Source: an uncultured Halomonas sp. (lineage in GTDB: Bacteria > Pseudomonadota > Gammaproteobacteria > Pseudomonadales > Halomonadaceae). Taken from it: a stretch of DNA of 64,000 bases. The position numbers and the translations under genes are program-made. The stretch spans positions 213,702-277,701 of the forward strand of contig NZ_CANMVL010000007.1 in NCBI RefSeq assembly GCF_947501415.1. Direction: 5' to 3'. Below are positions 16,801 to 25,940 of the stretch, piece after piece. Position 1 is the first letter of the stretch. The number at the start of each line of letters is the position of its first letter. Under the pieces are notes generated by a model that had not been told where the DNA came from, did not search any database, and saw nothing but the letters and a program-made list of their open reading frames with translations.

Positions 16801-17463
16801 ATGAGCAAACAGGTGGCGGTGATCCTCTCGGGCTGTGGTGTCCATGATGGCGCCGAGATCTACGAGACCACCCTGACACTGCTGCGGCTCGACCAGCTGG
16901 GTCTCGGCTATCGCTGCTTTGCCCCGGATATTCCCCAGCATCACGTCATCGATCATCGAAGCGGTGAGGAGGTGGAAGGGGAGACGCGTAGTGTGCTCAG
17001 TGAGTCGGCTCGCCTGGCGCGGGGTGATATCCAGGCGCTGGACGAACTGGACGCCGACGAGTTCGATGCGGTGATTCTGCCCGGTGGTTTCGGTGCCGCC
17101 AAGAATCTCTCCAGCTTCGCCATGGATGGCGCCGAGATGCGGGTACTCGACGAGCTCAAGGAGACGCTGCAAGGCTTCCATGAGGCGCGCAAGCCCATCG
17201 GGCTGATGTGCATCAGCCCGGTGATGGTGCCCAAGCTGCTCGGCACAGGCATCGCCGTCACCATCGGTCAGGACCCCGGGGTGTCGGGTGCCATCAGCGC
17301 CATGGGGGGCTTGCACCGCAGCTGCGGCGTCGAGGATATCGTGGTCGACTTCGAACACCGGGTGGTCACCACGCCGGCCTATATGCTCGCCACCCGCATC
17401 AGCGAGGCCGCCACCGGCATCTTCAAGCTGGTCGATCGTGTCGATGAGCTGATGGACCTCTGA
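16801..17463 (+). CDS. elbB: Isoprenoid biosynthesis glyoxalase ElbB (DJ-1/PfpI-like)
   Basis: A 220-residue class I glutamine-amidotransferase-like protein. It opens with VAVILSGCGVHDGAEIYE, has the FDAVILPGGFGAAKNL turn and GLMCISPVMV with the nucleophile-elbow cysteine, and ends in VVTTPAYMLA. ElbB (SCRP-27A) in E. coli has weak glyoxalase III activity and has been linked to isoprenoid synthesis; the physiological substrate is unsettled. The ATG at 16801 follows AAGGAGAT; an in-frame upstream start at 16771 lacks support. A perfect hairpin lies beyond its stop. Confidence 0.92.
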   Translation: MSKQVAVILSGCGVHDGAEIYETTLTLLRLDQLGLGYRCFAPDIPQHHVIDHRSGEEVEGETRSVLSESARLARGDIQALDELDADEFDAVILPGGFGAAKNLSSFAMDGAEMRVLDELKETLQGFHEARKPIGLMCISPVMVPKLLGTGIAVTIGQDPGVSGAISAMGGLHRSCGVEDIVVDFEHRVVTTPAYMLATRISEAATGIFKLVDRVDELMDL

Positions 17464-17480
17464 CCGGGCTGGGCCCGGAG

Positions 17481-17519
17481 CCGTAAGCTTGTAGAGCGAC
17501 GCTTCACGCCTGGAAGCTA
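17481..17519. repeat. Degenerate GCCGTAAGCTT / CTGGAAGCT intergenic repeat, copy 1
   Basis: Between the elbB stop and its terminator lie GCCGTAAGCTTGTAGAGC and CCTGGAAGCTAA. The same words recur in the gaps at 22993-23192 and 27798-27865, and related words at 48994-49100, always between genes. Confidence 0.5.
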
Positions 17520-17520
17520 A

Positions 17521-17551
17521 ATCGCCCCCATGGCGTTGCCATGGGGGCGAT
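17521..17551. terminator. Strong bidirectional terminator between elbB and tatC
   Basis: ATCGCCCCCATGGC (17521-17534) and GCCATGGGGGCGAT (17538-17551) form a perfect 14-bp stem with a 3-nt loop. It lies between convergent genes, 57 bp after elbB and 22 bp after tatC, and is followed by short T-rich sequence on each side. Confidence 0.75.
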
Positions 17552-17573
17552 CTGTTCTAGGCTGCGGACCAGC

Positions 17574-18341
17574 TTACGAGTCGTCCTTCAGCTCGCGGCG
17601 CTCCTTCTTGCGTCGGGCCAGGCGGCCGAACAGCAGCCCCACCTCGTAGAGCAGATACATGGGGATCGCCAGCAGGCTCTGGGAGATCACATCCGGCGGT
17701 GTGAGCAGCATGCCGACCACGAAGCAGCCAAGCACCACATAGGGACGCTTCTTCGACAGGCTCTCCACCGTGGTGGCGCCCGAGGCGATCAGCAGGAAGG
17801 TGGCGATGGGTATCTCGAAGGCCATGCCGAAGGCGAAGAACAACTTCAGGACGAAGTTGAGGTAGGCGTTGATATCGGTCATCACCGTCACGTTCTCCGG
17901 CCCGGTCTGGGTGAAGAACTCGAACAGCAGCGGGAAGACCGCGTAATAGGCGAATGCCGCACCGGCGTAGAACAGCAGCACGCTGGAGGCCAGGATCGGG
18001 ATGGCCAGGGCCTTCTCGTTGTCGTAGAGGCCCGGGGCCACGAAGGCCCATGCCTGATGCAGGACATAGGGCACGGCGATAAACACGGCCGCCACCAGTG
18101 TCAGCTTGAAGGGGGCCAGGAAGGGCGATGCGACTTCGGTCGCGATCATCTGTGATCCCTCCGGCAGCAGCGCCATCAGCGGCTGAGCCACGAAGAGATA
18201 GATGTCGTTGGCGAAGGCGTAGAGGCCGAGGAAGATCACCAGCACCGCCACCACCGCGCGCAACAGACGCGAGCGCAGCTCGATCAGGTGCTCGATCAGC
18301 GGGGCCTGGTGCTGTTCCGGGCCGTCACCGGGGTTGCTCAT
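17574..18341 (-). CDS. tatC: Sec-independent protein translocase subunit TatC
   Basis: TatC is the six-helix receptor of the twin-arginine pathway and binds the RR signal of folded substrates such as the PhoX in this window. The 255-residue product has the conserved cytoplasmic N-terminal LIEHLIELRSRLLR, the first periplasmic loop, PFLAPFKL, FEIPIATFLL with its conserved Phe-Glu, and LTPPDVISQ before the last helices. Its start overlaps the tatB stop by four bases (18338-18341), so the two are coupled. The cytoplasmic tail is Lys/Arg/Asp-rich. Confidence 0.97.
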   Translation of the reverse strand: MSNPGDGPEQHQAPLIEHLIELRSRLLRAVVAVLVIFLGLYAFANDIYLFVAQPLMALLPEGSQMIATEVASPFLAPFKLTLVAAVFIAVPYVLHQAWAFVAPGLYDNEKALAIPILASSVLLFYAGAAFAYYAVFPLLFEFFTQTGPENVTVMTDINAYLNFVLKLFFAFGMAFEIPIATFLLIASGATTVESLSKKRPYVVLGCFVVGMLLTPPDVISQSLLAIPMYLLYEVGLLFGRLARRKKERRELKDDS

Positions 18342-18760
18342 CGTTGTGGGGCGTCCTTGTCGACGGAGGAGGGCTGGGGGGCGGCGTCAGCGTCGGCGGC
18401 ACCCTCGCGAGCGCGTGCCAAGGCATCATCCAGGCGTTGCTCCGGGGATGACTCGGGCGCCTGTTGAGGGGGCTTCTCGGCCTCGTGGATCCCACCCTCG
18501 TGCTTGGCGAGGCCCTCGACGCCGTGCTTCACCCGGGAGACGCTGTCGTCCAGCTTCTTCTGCTGCTCGTCGAGCTTCTGGCGCAGCTCCTCCGCCTCCA
18601 GCTGGGCGCTGATCTCGCGCTGCATGCCGGAAACGGTTCGCTTGATCTTGCCGATCCACAGGCCCAAGGTGCGCGCCGCCTTGGGCAGCCGCTCCGGTCC
18701 CAGCACCAGCAGGCCTACCACGCCGAGCAGCAGGAGTTCGAGAAAGCCGATATCGAACAT
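18338..18760 (-). CDS. tatB: Sec-independent protein translocase subunit TatB
   Basis: The 140-residue product begins MFDIGFLELLLLGVVGLLVLGPERLP (first helix with the TatB-type Glu and the GPERLP hinge), followed by an amphipathic helix (AARTLGLWIGKIKR) and a long charged coiled region ending in a Pro/Ala/Asp-rich tail. The N-terminal glutamate at position 8 and the length separate it from TatA. TatB joins TatC in the receptor complex. The operon order is tatA-tatB-tatC, with 6 bp between tatA and tatB. Confidence 0.95.
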   Translation of the reverse strand: MFDIGFLELLLLGVVGLLVLGPERLPKAARTLGLWIGKIKRTVSGMQREISAQLEAEELRQKLDEQQKKLDDSVSRVKHGVEGLAKHEGGIHEAEKPPQQAPESSPEQRLDDALARAREGAADADAAPQPSSVDKDAPQR

Positions 18761-18766
18761 GGCGGT

Positions 18767-19039
18767 TTATTTGCGCTCTTCTTGTTCCTCGGGCTTTCGC
18801 TCGGCCTGAACATCGTAGGTATTGGGCTCTTCCTTGTGGTCGACGCGGGCCTGCGCTTCGCTCTCGGCGCCGTTCTTCTCGTCCTGCTCGCCCTTTTCAT
18901 CCTCGCTCATCGCCTTCTTGAAGCCCTTCACGGCGCCACCCAGATCGGTGCCGACGTTGCGCAGCTTCTTGGTGCCGAAGATCAGAATGATGATGCCGAG
19001 TACGATCAGCAGCTGCCAGATACTGATGCCACCTAACAT
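18767..19039 (-). CDS. tatA: Sec-independent protein translocase subunit TatA
   Basis: A 90-residue protein that polymerises to form the Tat export pore. The single N-terminal helix [16 protein letters not shown] is followed by the TatA hinge [12 protein letters not shown] and an amphipathic helix ([12 protein letters not shown]), then a very acidic tail. The ATG at 19039 follows AAGAGGAAG; an in-frame start at 19072 would prepend a polar tail before the membrane helix, not expected for TatA. It is first of the tat operon, downstream of hisE. Confidence 0.94.
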   Translation of the reverse strand: MLGGISIWQLLIVLGIIILIFGTKKLRNVGTDLGGAVKGFKKAMSEDEKGEQDEKNGAESEAQARVDHKEEPNTYDVQAERKPEEQEERK

Positions 19040-19104
19040 TAGTGCTTCCTCTTGTTGGGGGTTCCGGCTCACCCGGAACGGCCAGTGATGTCGTGTCCAG
19101 CGGG

Positions 19105-19440
19105 TTATGGCTTGCGTGCGGCCTTCTCGTCGTGGCCGGAGATGCCGAAGCGACGCGCCAGTTCGTCGAGTAGTGCACCATGCTCAAGCCCGAGATGCGA
19201 CAGCATTACCAGGCTATGAAACCACAGGTCAGCCGTTTCGGCGATCAATGCCTGACGTTCGGCATCACCGCCGTCCTCGGCGTCCTTTGCCGCGAGCAGG
19301 GTCTCGGTAGCCTCTTCGCCGACCTTCTCGAGTATCTTGTTCAAGCCCTTGTGATGCAAGGCAGCGACGTAGGAGTCTGCTGGATTGGCCTCGCGACGTT
19401 GATCCAGGACAACCTGAAGCCGCTCAAGAATATCGCTCAT
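19105..19440 (-). CDS. hisE: Phosphoribosyl-ATP pyrophosphatase
   Basis: HisE hydrolyses phosphoribosyl-ATP to phosphoribosyl-AMP in step two of histidine synthesis. The 111-residue product is an all-alpha MazG-like protein with the acidic metal-binding set [15 protein letters not shown] and [13 protein letters not shown]. In Pseudomonas hisI precedes hisE between ubiB and the tat genes; here only 39 bp separate ubiB and hisE, so hisI is absent from its usual place and must be sought elsewhere. Confidence 0.95.
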   Translation of the reverse strand: MSDILERLQVVLDQRREANPADSYVAALHHKGLNKILEKVGEEATETLLAAKDAEDGGDAERQALIAETADLWFHSLVMLSHLGLEHGALLDELARRFGISGHDEKAARKP

Positions 19441-19479
19441 CGATGACGTCTCCGTGAAAAAAGGGGGCGTGAAACGGGG

Positions 19480-21105
19480 TCAATACCAGGCCAGCAGTAC
19501 CAGCCCGATGGCGGTGGCGACCAGCGCCGGCCAGGGTTGGCCATCGGCCCATTCGGCCAGTGGCTGCCAGGCCATGGCCAGCGCTACCAGCAGCAGGCCC
19601 AGACGCAACCGGCGATGGCGCCGCCCCTGGCGCTCCAGCTGATACTGGATGCCCCCCAGTGCCTCGCCCTGGCGCCGTCGCTGGCGCTTTTCCAGCTCGG
19701 CCTGAGCCAGCGCCTGGTGGGCCAGGGTTGGCAGCTCGGGCAACTGGTGACTGAGCTCAGGGGCGTGGCGCTTGAGAGAGGCCCACAGCCCCTTTACCCC
19801 GGCACGCTCCTCCATCCAGCGCTCCAGGTAGGGCTTGGCGGTCTGCCACAGGTCCAGCTCGGGATAGAGCTGACGCCCCAGGCCTTCGATATTGAGCAGG
19901 GTCTTCTGCAGCAGGACCAGCTGGGGCTGTACCTCCATGTCGAAGCGACGGGCGGTCTGGAACAGACCCAGCAGCACCTGGCCGAAGGAGATGTCCTTGA
20001 GCGGTTTCTCGAGTATCGGCTCGCACACGGTGCGAATCGCCGCGGCAAACTCGTTGGCGCGGGTGTGCTCGCCGACCCAGCCCGACTCGATATGCAGCGC
20101 CGCCACCTCGTAGTAGTCCTGGTGGAAGAAGGCCAGCAGGTTGCGGGCGAGGTAGTCCTGATCCTCGCGGGTCAGGCTGCCGACGATGCCACAGTCGATC
20201 GCGATGTACTGGGGGTCGTGTGGGTGCTTGCGGGAGACGAAGATATTCCCCGGATGCATGTCGGCGTGGAAGAAGTTGTCACGGAACACCTGGGTGAAGA
20301 AGATTTCCACGCCGCGCTCGGCAAGCTTCCTGAGGTCGGTGCCCTGGGCCTCGAGTGCGTCGATATCGGCGACCGGCACGCCATAGATACGCTCCTGGAC
20401 CATGACCCTCTGGCGGGTCAGCTCCCAGTGAATGGCGGGCACATAGAGCAGTGGGGAGTCCTTGAAGTTGCGCTTGAGCTGGGAGGTGTTGGCGGCCTCC
20501 TTGTGCAGGTCGAGCTCGTCGAACAGGGTGGTCTCGTAGTCGCGCACCACCTCCACCGGACGCAGGCGTCGCGCCTCGGGCACGAAACTCAGCAATCGCG
20601 CGAAACGGTAGAGCAGGGCCATGTCCTGGCGCATCACCCGTTCGATGCCGGGACGGATGATCTTGACGACGACCTCCTCGCCGCCGTGTAGCCGGGCGCC
20701 GTGTACCTGGGCGATCGAGGCCGAGGCCAGCGGCTCGGTGTCGAAGCGGGCAAAGGCCTCGGTCACCGGTAGCCCGAGCTCCGTTTCCACCACCTCACGA
20801 GCCTGTTGGCCGGGGAAGGGGGGTACCTGGTCCTGTAGCCGCTTGAGCTCGTCGGCCACGTCCTCGGGCAGCAGGTCGCGGCGGGTGGAGAGTACCTGAC
20901 CGAACTTGATGAAGATGGGGCCCAGCGACTCCAGGGCCAGGCGCAGGCGCTCTCCGCGGGAGCGCTCGCTGATGGGGACCAGCCGCAGCGGCGAAAGCCT
21001 GAACAGGGTCCGCAGCGGCCAGGGGAGGCGCTCGAGAGGCAGCAGGGTGTCGAGACGGAAGCGGGTGATCACCCACAGGATGCGCAGCAGACGCAGCAGG
21101 ATCAT
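19480..21105 (-). CDS. ubiB: Ubiquinone biosynthesis regulatory protein kinase-like UbiB
   Basis: UbiB is an atypical kinase/ATPase of the ADCK/ABC1 group needed for coenzyme Q synthesis in the membrane. At 541 residues it has the family length. Diagnostic sequences are [20 protein letters not shown] (with the KxGQ motif), [14 protein letters not shown] (the Ala-rich nucleotide loop that replaces the usual Gly-rich loop), [14 protein letters not shown] and IDCGIVGSL, followed by two C-terminal transmembrane helices. Its start overlaps the ubiJ stop by four bases, indicating coupled translation in a ubiE-ubiJ-ubiB transcript. Confidence 0.96.
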   Translation of the reverse strand: MILLRLLRILWVITRFRLDTLLPLERLPWPLRTLFRLSPLRLVPISERSRGERLRLALESLGPIFIKFGQVLSTRRDLLPEDVADELKRLQDQVPPFPGQQAREVVETELGLPVTEAFARFDTEPLASASIAQVHGARLHGGEEVVVKIIRPGIERVMRQDMALLYRFARLLSFVPEARRLRPVEVVRDYETTLFDELDLHKEAANTSQLKRNFKDSPLLYVPAIHWELTRQRVMVQERIYGVPVADIDALEAQGTDLRKLAERGVEIFFTQVFRDNFFHADMHPGNIFVSRKHPHDPQYIAIDCGIVGSLTREDQDYLARNLLAFFHQDYYEVAALHIESGWVGEHTRANEFAAAIRTVCEPILEKPLKDISFGQVLLGLFQTARRFDMEVQPQLVLLQKTLLNIEGLGRQLYPELDLWQTAKPYLERWMEERAGVKGLWASLKRHAPELSHQLPELPTLAHQALAQAELEKRQRRRQGEALGGIQYQLERQGRRHRRLRLGLLLVALAMAWQPLAEWADGQPWPALVATAIGLVLLAWY

Positions 21106-21740
21106 GCCGTCACCCTGTCCGCCATACGCCGGTGCAGGCGAGCCAGGCGTGCCTCCAGGCGGTCGGAGGCCACCTCGAGCTCGGTAAGGTGGTCGCGCAG
21201 TACCTCGAACTGAGGGCGGCCCGGCAGCAGGCGCGCCTCCTCGATCAGGTACTCCGAGAGGTCGGCATAGAACTCGTCGCGGGAGCGCAGCCCGAAGCGG
21301 CCCAGGCGGCGCAGGCCCTCGGCCAGGCTGTGAGCCGGGATATCGCCGAGCCAGCGGGCCAGCTCCCCCTCCCAGTCCAGGTCGAGGTCCAGCAGCAGGT
21401 CGCGGGTAGCTTCCAGCAGCGGGATGCGGCCACGCACCGCCAGCCGTCCCTGGAACATCAGGCGCTCCATGGAGGCGCCACCGAGCAGGGCACCGAGGCT
21501 CTCGGCGTCAAGCTCGACCACGGCATCATGGTCCTCCTCGGCGCCGCCTTCGGCGCGCAGCAGGTCGAGGCCACCGGGGTGGAAGTGGATGGCGAGTGCC
21601 AGCTCGGGGTTCTCGAGACGCAACAGCAGGCGCTGGCCCGCGAGGCGGGCGAGGCGTGAGGGCGCAGCCGGGTCACGGGCCAGCAGGGCGTTCAGGGTTC
21701 TCTCGGCGGCGGCGAGCAGCAGGGTCGGGGTCACGGCCAT
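21102..21740 (-). CDS. ubiJ: Ubiquinone biosynthesis accessory factor UbiJ (SCP2 domain)
   Basis: A 212-residue protein with an N-terminal SCP2-like sterol/lipid carrier fold (about 10-115, including [14 protein letters not shown]) and a C-terminal helical region ([19 protein letters not shown]) that may form a coiled coil. UbiJ binds ubiquinone intermediates and helps assemble the Ubi complex with UbiK. It sits between ubiE and ubiB, the order seen in enterobacteria and pseudomonads. The ATG at 21740 was chosen because GAGG lies 7 nt upstream; a GTG at 21746 would add two residues. Confidence 0.9.
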   Translation of the reverse strand: MAVTPTLLLAAAERTLNALLARDPAAPSRLARLAGQRLLLRLENPELALAIHFHPGGLDLLRAEGGAEEDHDAVVELDAESLGALLGGASMERLMFQGRLAVRGRIPLLEATRDLLLDLDLDWEGELARWLGDIPAHSLAEGLRRLGRFGLRSRDEFYADLSEYLIEEARLLPGRPQFEVLRDHLTELEVASDRLEARLARLHRRMADRVTA

Positions 21741-21747
21741 GCCCACC

Positions 21748-22515
21748 TCAGAGCTTTATGCCGCGGTGCAGGGCCACGATGCCCCCGGTCATGTTGGTGT
21801 ACTCCACTCGCTCGAGGTCGGCCGCTTCCATCATCGACTTGAGTGTCTCCTGATCGGGATGCATGCGGATCGACTCGGCCAGGTAGCGGTAGCTGTCGGC
21901 ATCGCTGGCCACCAGCTGCCCGATTCTCGGCAGCAGACGGAAGGAGTACTCGTCGTAGGCGCGGGTCAGCAGGGGATTGCGCGGCTTGGAGAACTCCAGC
22001 ACCAGCAGTCGGCCGCCGGGCTTGAGCACCCGGGTCATCGAGCGCAGGGCGGCATCCTTGTCGGTCACGTTGCGCAGGCCGAAGGCGATGGTGATGCAGT
22101 CGAAGGTATTGTCCGGAAAGGGCAGGCATTCGGCATTGGCCTGGACATACTCGACATTGCCGCCCACACCATGGTCGAGCAGCTTGTCGCGGCCGACGCG
22201 CAGCATCGACTCGTTGATATCGGCCAGGACGACACGTCCGCGTGGCCCCACCGTGCGCGAGAACTTCAGTGTCAGGTCGCCGGTGCCGCCGGCGATGTCG
22301 AGCACACTGTGCCCCGGGCGCACGCCGGCACGCTCGATGGTCAGGCGCTTCCAGAGGCGGTGGATGCCGAATGACATCAGGTCGTTCATGACGTCGTAGC
22401 GGGCCGCCACGGAGTGAAACACATCGGCGACCCGGGAGGCCTTCTCGTCGAGAGGCACTTCCTGGTAGCCAAAATCGGTGGTCTGCTGGTCCCTGGAGCT
22501 GGAGTTGGCGCTCAT
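21748..22515 (-). CDS. ubiE: Bifunctional demethylmenaquinone / 2-polyprenyl-benzoquinol C-methyltransferase
   Basis: UbiE adds the ring C-methyl group in ubiquinone (and menaquinone) synthesis using S-adenosylmethionine. The 255-residue enzyme shows the family signatures: TDFGYQEV near the start, [17 protein letters not shown], the SAM loop [15 protein letters not shown], and FGLRNVTD with [15 protein letters not shown]. The ATG at 22515 after GGGAG was chosen over 22572, which would add a non-conserved N-terminus. It is the first gene of the ubiE-ubiJ-ubiB run. Confidence 0.97.
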   Translation of the reverse strand: MSANSSSRDQQTTDFGYQEVPLDEKASRVADVFHSVAARYDVMNDLMSFGIHRLWKRLTIERAGVRPGHSVLDIAGGTGDLTLKFSRTVGPRGRVVLADINESMLRVGRDKLLDHGVGGNVEYVQANAECLPFPDNTFDCITIAFGLRNVTDKDAALRSMTRVLKPGGRLLVLEFSKPRNPLLTRAYDEYSFRLLPRIGQLVASDADSYRYLAESIRMHPDQETLKSMMEAADLERVEYTNMTGGIVALHRGIKL

Positions 22516-22608
22516 GCGATGGGGCTCCCGAATCGCTGCATGGGAGAGGTCAAGGCCTCGGATGGGCGCCATTGTAGCCTCCCGCAGCGGCGATTGTCTT
22601 GACGCGGG

Positions 22609-22992
22609 TTACAGCTGCTTGATTTCTATACCCAGTGGCTCGCGGCTGGCGCCGGCCGCCTCCAGACGCTGGAGATAGTCGGCCCAGTTGGCCTCGCGGT
22701 GGTTGATCAGCCACCACAGGTAGTCCCAGCTGAACAGTCCACTGTCGTGGCCATCATCGAAGTGCAGCTTGAGGGCGTAGCGGCCGGCAGGCGTGATGTC
22801 CTTGAGCCCGACGAACTGCTTGCCCGTCTGCAGGGTCTCCTGGCCGCGGCCATGGCCGCGTACCTCGGCGGAGGGTGAGAAGACCCTCAGGTACTCGATG
22901 GCGAGCCGGTAACTCTGGCCATCGGCATAGCCGAGCTCCAGCTCACGGGCCTTGCGATGGTAGTGAACATTGGTGGGAATAGGGGCGGTCAT
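22609..22992 (-). CDS. DUF971 (gamma-butyrobetaine hydroxylase-like N-terminal domain) protein
   Basis: A 127-residue single-domain protein of the DUF971 family. The domain also forms the zinc-binding N-terminus of gamma-butyrobetaine hydroxylase and occurs in proteins tied to Fe-S cluster handling. Recognisable pieces are LELGYADGQSYRL, YLRVFSPSAEVRGHG and the C-terminal DGHDSGLFSWDYLWWL. Genes of this family often neighbour hslUV and ubiE in gammaproteobacteria, as here. The ATG at 22992 follows GGAGG closely. No specific function can be stated. Confidence 0.85.
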   Translation of the reverse strand: MTAPIPTNVHYHRKARELELGYADGQSYRLAIEYLRVFSPSAEVRGHGRGQETLQTGKQFVGLKDITPAGRYALKLHFDDGHDSGLFSWDYLWWLINHREANWADYLQRLEAAGASREPLGIEIKQL

Positions 22993-23005
22993 GGGCACCT
23001 CCGGT

Positions 23006-23187
23006 GAGCTTGAAGCTGGAAGAGCGCCGCTTCGCGGCTGGAAGCTGGAAGAGTCTGGTTACGCCGAGAATGGGAAGAGAGCCCGCTTTGCAGGCTTATG
23101 CCTGGGGCTGGAAGACAGACTCTGGCTCCAGAGTTAGCGGGGGCATGATGTCTTCCAGCTTCCAGCTTCCAGCTTATGGCTTAAAGC
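23006..23187. repeat. Degenerate AAGCTGGAAG inverted repeat, copy 2
   Basis: The gap between the DUF971 gene and hslU contains AGCTTGAAGCTGGAAGA (23008-23024 region) and GGCTGGAAGCTGGAAGAG, mirrored near 23150-23187 by TCTTCCAGCTTCCAGCTTCCAGC and GCTTATGGCTTAAAGC. The arms are about 130 bp apart and could fold back on each other. Words are shared with the repeats at 17481, 27798 and 48994. Confidence 0.65.
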
Positions 23188-23192
23188 TGGGG

Positions 23193-24515
23193 TTAGAGGA
23201 TATACCGCGACAGATCCTCGTCCATCGCCAGCTCGCCGAGCTGGGAGTCGACGTAGGCGGCGTCGATGGTCAGCGGGGTGCCGATATCGCTGCCCTGGAA
23301 GGAGGCCTCCTCCAGCAGTCGCTCCATCACGGTGTGCAGGCGGCGCGCGCCGATGTTCTCGGTGCCCTCATTGACCTTCCAGGCGATCTCGGCGATGCGC
23401 TCGATTCCGTCTTCGGTGAAGGCGACCTCGAGCCCCTCGGTGTTCAGCAGCGCCTGGTATTGCTTGGTCAGCGCCGCGGAGGGCTCGGTGAGGATGCGCT
23501 TGAAGTCATCCGGGGTGAGGGCGTTGAGCTCGACGCGGATCGGCAGGCGGCCCTGCAGTTCCGGAATCAGGTCCGAGGGGCGCGACAGATGGAAGGCGCC
23601 GGACGCGATAAACAGCACATGATCGGTCTTCACGATGCCGTACTTGGTCGAGACCGAGGAGCCCTCGATCAGCGGCAGCAGGTCGCGTTGCACGCCCTCG
23701 CGGGAGACTTCGCCGCCGCTGGACTGGCCGCCGCCCTTGCAGACCTTGTCGATCTCATCGAGGAAGACGATGCCATTCTGTTCCACCGATTCGATGGCGC
23801 GGGCCTTGATCTCCTCCTCGTTGACCAACTTGCCGGCCTCCTCGTCGCGCAGCACGGCGAAGGCATCCTTCACCGCGATGCGGCGCGTCTCGGTCTTCTG
23901 CTTGCCCATGCCCGAGAAGAGGCTCTGCAGCTGGTTGGTCATCTCCTCCATGCCCGGCGGGGTCATGATGTCGACATTGGGTCCCTGCTGGGAGACCTCG
24001 ATATCGATCTCCTTGTCGTCGAGCTGTCCTTCGCGAAGCTTCTTGCGGAAGATCTGGCGGGTGGAGCTGTCCTGGCGGGGCTCATCTTCCTGGCCCCGGG
24101 GTGGTGGCAGCAGGGCATCGAGGATGCGCTCTTCGGCGGCATCCTCGGCGCGGTGCGCGACCTCCTCCTTGGCCTGTTCGCGAACCAGCTTGATGGCCGC
24201 CTCGGTAAGGTCGCGCACGATCGATTCCACGTCGCGGCCCACGTAACCCACCTCGGTGAACTTGGTGGCCTCGACCTTGATGAAGGGAGCACGGGCCAGC
24301 TTGGCCAGGCGGCGGGCGATCTCGGTCTTGCCGACACCGGTGGGACCGATCATCAGGATGTTCTTGGGCGTCACTTCCTGGCGCAGATCGCCGTCGAGTT
24401 GCATGCGCCGCCAGCGGTTGCGCAGGGCAATGGCCACGGCGCGCTTGGCATCCTGCTGGCCGATGATGAACTGGTCCAGGGCGTGAACGATCTCGCGGGG
24501 GGTCATCTGGGTCAT
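23193..24515 (-). CDS. hslU: ATP-dependent protease ATPase subunit HslU
   Basis: HslU (ClpY) is the AAA+ unfoldase ring that feeds substrates to the HslV peptidase. The 440-residue length matches E. coli. Walker A is GPTGVGKT (57-64), the pore motif GYVGRDVES follows, the I-domain spans about 110-230 with a charged linker, Walker B is [11 protein letters not shown], and the C-terminal sensor-2 region has [16 protein letters not shown]. It follows hslV by 10 bp in one operon. The C-terminal LSRYIL tail inserts into HslV in characterised homologues. Confidence 0.98.
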   Translation of the reverse strand: MTQMTPREIVHALDQFIIGQQDAKRAVAIALRNRWRRMQLDGDLRQEVTPKNILMIGPTGVGKTEIARRLAKLARAPFIKVEATKFTEVGYVGRDVESIVRDLTEAAIKLVREQAKEEVAHRAEDAAEERILDALLPPPRGQEDEPRQDSSTRQIFRKKLREGQLDDKEIDIEVSQQGPNVDIMTPPGMEEMTNQLQSLFSGMGKQKTETRRIAVKDAFAVLRDEEAGKLVNEEEIKARAIESVEQNGIVFLDEIDKVCKGGGQSSGGEVSREGVQRDLLPLIEGSSVSTKYGIVKTDHVLFIASGAFHLSRPSDLIPELQGRLPIRVELNALTPDDFKRILTEPSAALTKQYQALLNTEGLEVAFTEDGIERIAEIAWKVNEGTENIGARRLHTVMERLLEEASFQGSDIGTPLTIDAAYVDSQLGELAMDEDLSRYIL

Positions 24516-24525
24516 GGTGTCGGCC

Positions 24526-25059
24526 TTAGCCCGCCTTGGCAGGCAGCTCCTCGAGGGTGACGTTGTGGTTGGTGAACACGCAGATATCGCCGGCGATCTC
24601 GAGCGACTTCTCGGTGATCTCGCGGGCCCCGAGGTCGGTGTTCTCGATCAGGGCACGCGCCGCGGCCAGGGCGAAGTTGCCACCGGAGCCGATGGCGATG
24701 ATGCCGCCCTCCGGTTCCAGCACATCGCCGTTGCCGGTGATGATCAGCGAGGCGTCCTTGTTGGCCACGGCGAGCAGCGCCTCCAGGCGGCGCAGGGCGC
24801 GATCGGTACGCCACTCCTTGGCCAGCTCCACGGCGGCCTTGACCAGGTTGCCCTGGTACTTTTCCAGCTGAGCCTCGAAGCGCTCGAAGAGGGTAAAGGC
24901 GTCGGCGGTGCCGCCGGCGAAACCGGCCAGCACGTCGCCGCGATAGAGGCGCCGCACCTTGCTGGCGTTGCCCTTCATCACGGTGTTGCCCAGCGACACC
25001 TGGCCATCGCCGGCCAGCGCCACCTGGTCACCGCGGCGCACGGATACGATCGTGGTCAT
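24526..25059 (-). CDS. hslV: ATP-dependent protease subunit HslV
   Basis: HslV (ClpQ) is the proteasome-like threonine peptidase that works with HslU. The 177-residue product begins [17 protein letters not shown]; removal of Met exposes the catalytic Thr. Further landmarks are [31 protein letters not shown], and [15 protein letters not shown]. It is the first gene of hslVU; a heat-shock-like -35 (CTTGAAT) lies 110 bp upstream. Confidence 0.98.
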   Translation of the reverse strand: MTTIVSVRRGDQVALAGDGQVSLGNTVMKGNASKVRRLYRGDVLAGFAGGTADAFTLFERFEAQLEKYQGNLVKAAVELAKEWRTDRALRRLEALLAVANKDASLIITGNGDVLEPEGGIIAIGSGGNFALAAARALIENTDLGAREITEKSLEIAGDICVFTNHNVTLEELPAKAG

Positions 25060-25148
25060 GGAGGGGACTCCTTGGGGGAGCGGGTCAACGGCTCCCGATG
25101 ACTTTCGGCGCCCTGCGGGCGCCGTAACGAATCTGTCTGGTGGGAGTA

Positions 25149-25175
25149 GGTGTGGGCGTGGCGCCCGAAATTCAA
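25149..25175 (-). promoter_or_regulatory. Candidate sigma32 heat-shock promoter for hslVU
   Basis: Read on the minus strand, CTTGAAT (25175-25169) matches the sigma32 -35 consensus CTTGAAA at six of seven bases; after 12 bp comes GCCCACAC (25156-25149), about half a match to CCCCATnT. E. coli hslVU is sigma32-dependent. The -10 is poor, so this is a candidate only. Confidence 0.35.
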
Positions 25176-25205
25176 GCGGGCAGCATGCAGATGGGGAGTG
25201 TCGGC

Positions 25206-25937
25206 TCAGTTGTTGAGCTGGATAAGCAGTGGCTCGATGCCCTGGGTGGTCATCAGGTCCTGGGCACGCGACAGCTCGCGACGATCCTCGTAGGGGCCCA
25301 CCTGAACGCGGTGCCAGGTCTGGCCGCCGCCTGCCTTGACCTCGCTGACCTGCGCCAACAGGCCGAAGTCCCGAAGTCGGCTGCGCAGCTGCTGGGCATC
25401 GCCGGCCTCGCGGAAGGAGGCAGCCTGCAGCATATAGCGCTGCCCCGAAGCGCTGGTGGCAGTCGTGGTCTGCTGTGCCGGCCGCTCCGTCGCCTGGCGG
25501 TCGTTGGATAAGTTGGCGGCGATCACCTCGGCGATCGGGTCATCCGCGGGAGCCGAGTCAGCGTCGGCTGCGACCTCCGCCGCCGGTGGCGGGGTCGCCG
25601 TGGAAGCGGGCATCTCCCCGCCGGGGGCGATCACCTCGGACTCCGGCAGCAGGGTATAGAACTCGAAGGTCGGCATCGGTGGCTCGCTGGGCTCCGCGGG
25701 TGGCGCTGGTGCGCTCTCGGGCGAGGCGCTCCGCGGCAGTACCGTGGCCAGCGGTGAGTCCTCTACCTGCCAGGGTGCCACACCGTGCTGATGCTGGGAG
25801 AGCAGGAAGCCGGCCACCAGGCCGGTCAGGCCCCATACCCAGCCGGGAAGGCGCCATTCGCGGCGGGGCTTCTTGCTGGGCTGGCGCCGGTTGTTGGTGG
25901 CGCCGCGCTTCTTCACAGGCTGCTTGCGAGTCGCCAT
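25206..25937 (-). CDS. SPOR domain-containing protein, FtsN-like
   Basis: A 243-residue type II membrane protein: a very basic cytoplasmic N-terminus ([19 protein letters not shown]), one transmembrane helix (about 30-47, [15 protein letters not shown]), a Pro/Ala/Glu-rich periplasmic linker, and a C-terminal SPOR domain (about 165-243) with [21 protein letters not shown] and [21 protein letters not shown] domains bind denuded peptidoglycan at the septum. The architecture and the position between argS and hslV match the FtsN-type protein of pseudomonads (PA5052 region). It starts 3 bp after argS ends. FtsN identity is likely, not proven, so no symbol is given. Confidence 0.85.
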   Translation of the reverse strand: MATRKQPVKKRGATNNRRQPSKKPRREWRLPGWVWGLTGLVAGFLLSQHQHGVAPWQVEDSPLATVLPRSASPESAPAPPAEPSEPPMPTFEFYTLLPESEVIAPGGEMPASTATPPPAAEVAADADSAPADDPIAEVIAANLSNDRQATERPAQQTTTATSASGQRYMLQAASFREAGDAQQLRSRLRDFGLLAQVSEVKAGGGQTWHRVQVGPYEDRRELSRAQDLMTTQGIEPLLIQLNN

Positions 25938-25940
25938 GGG

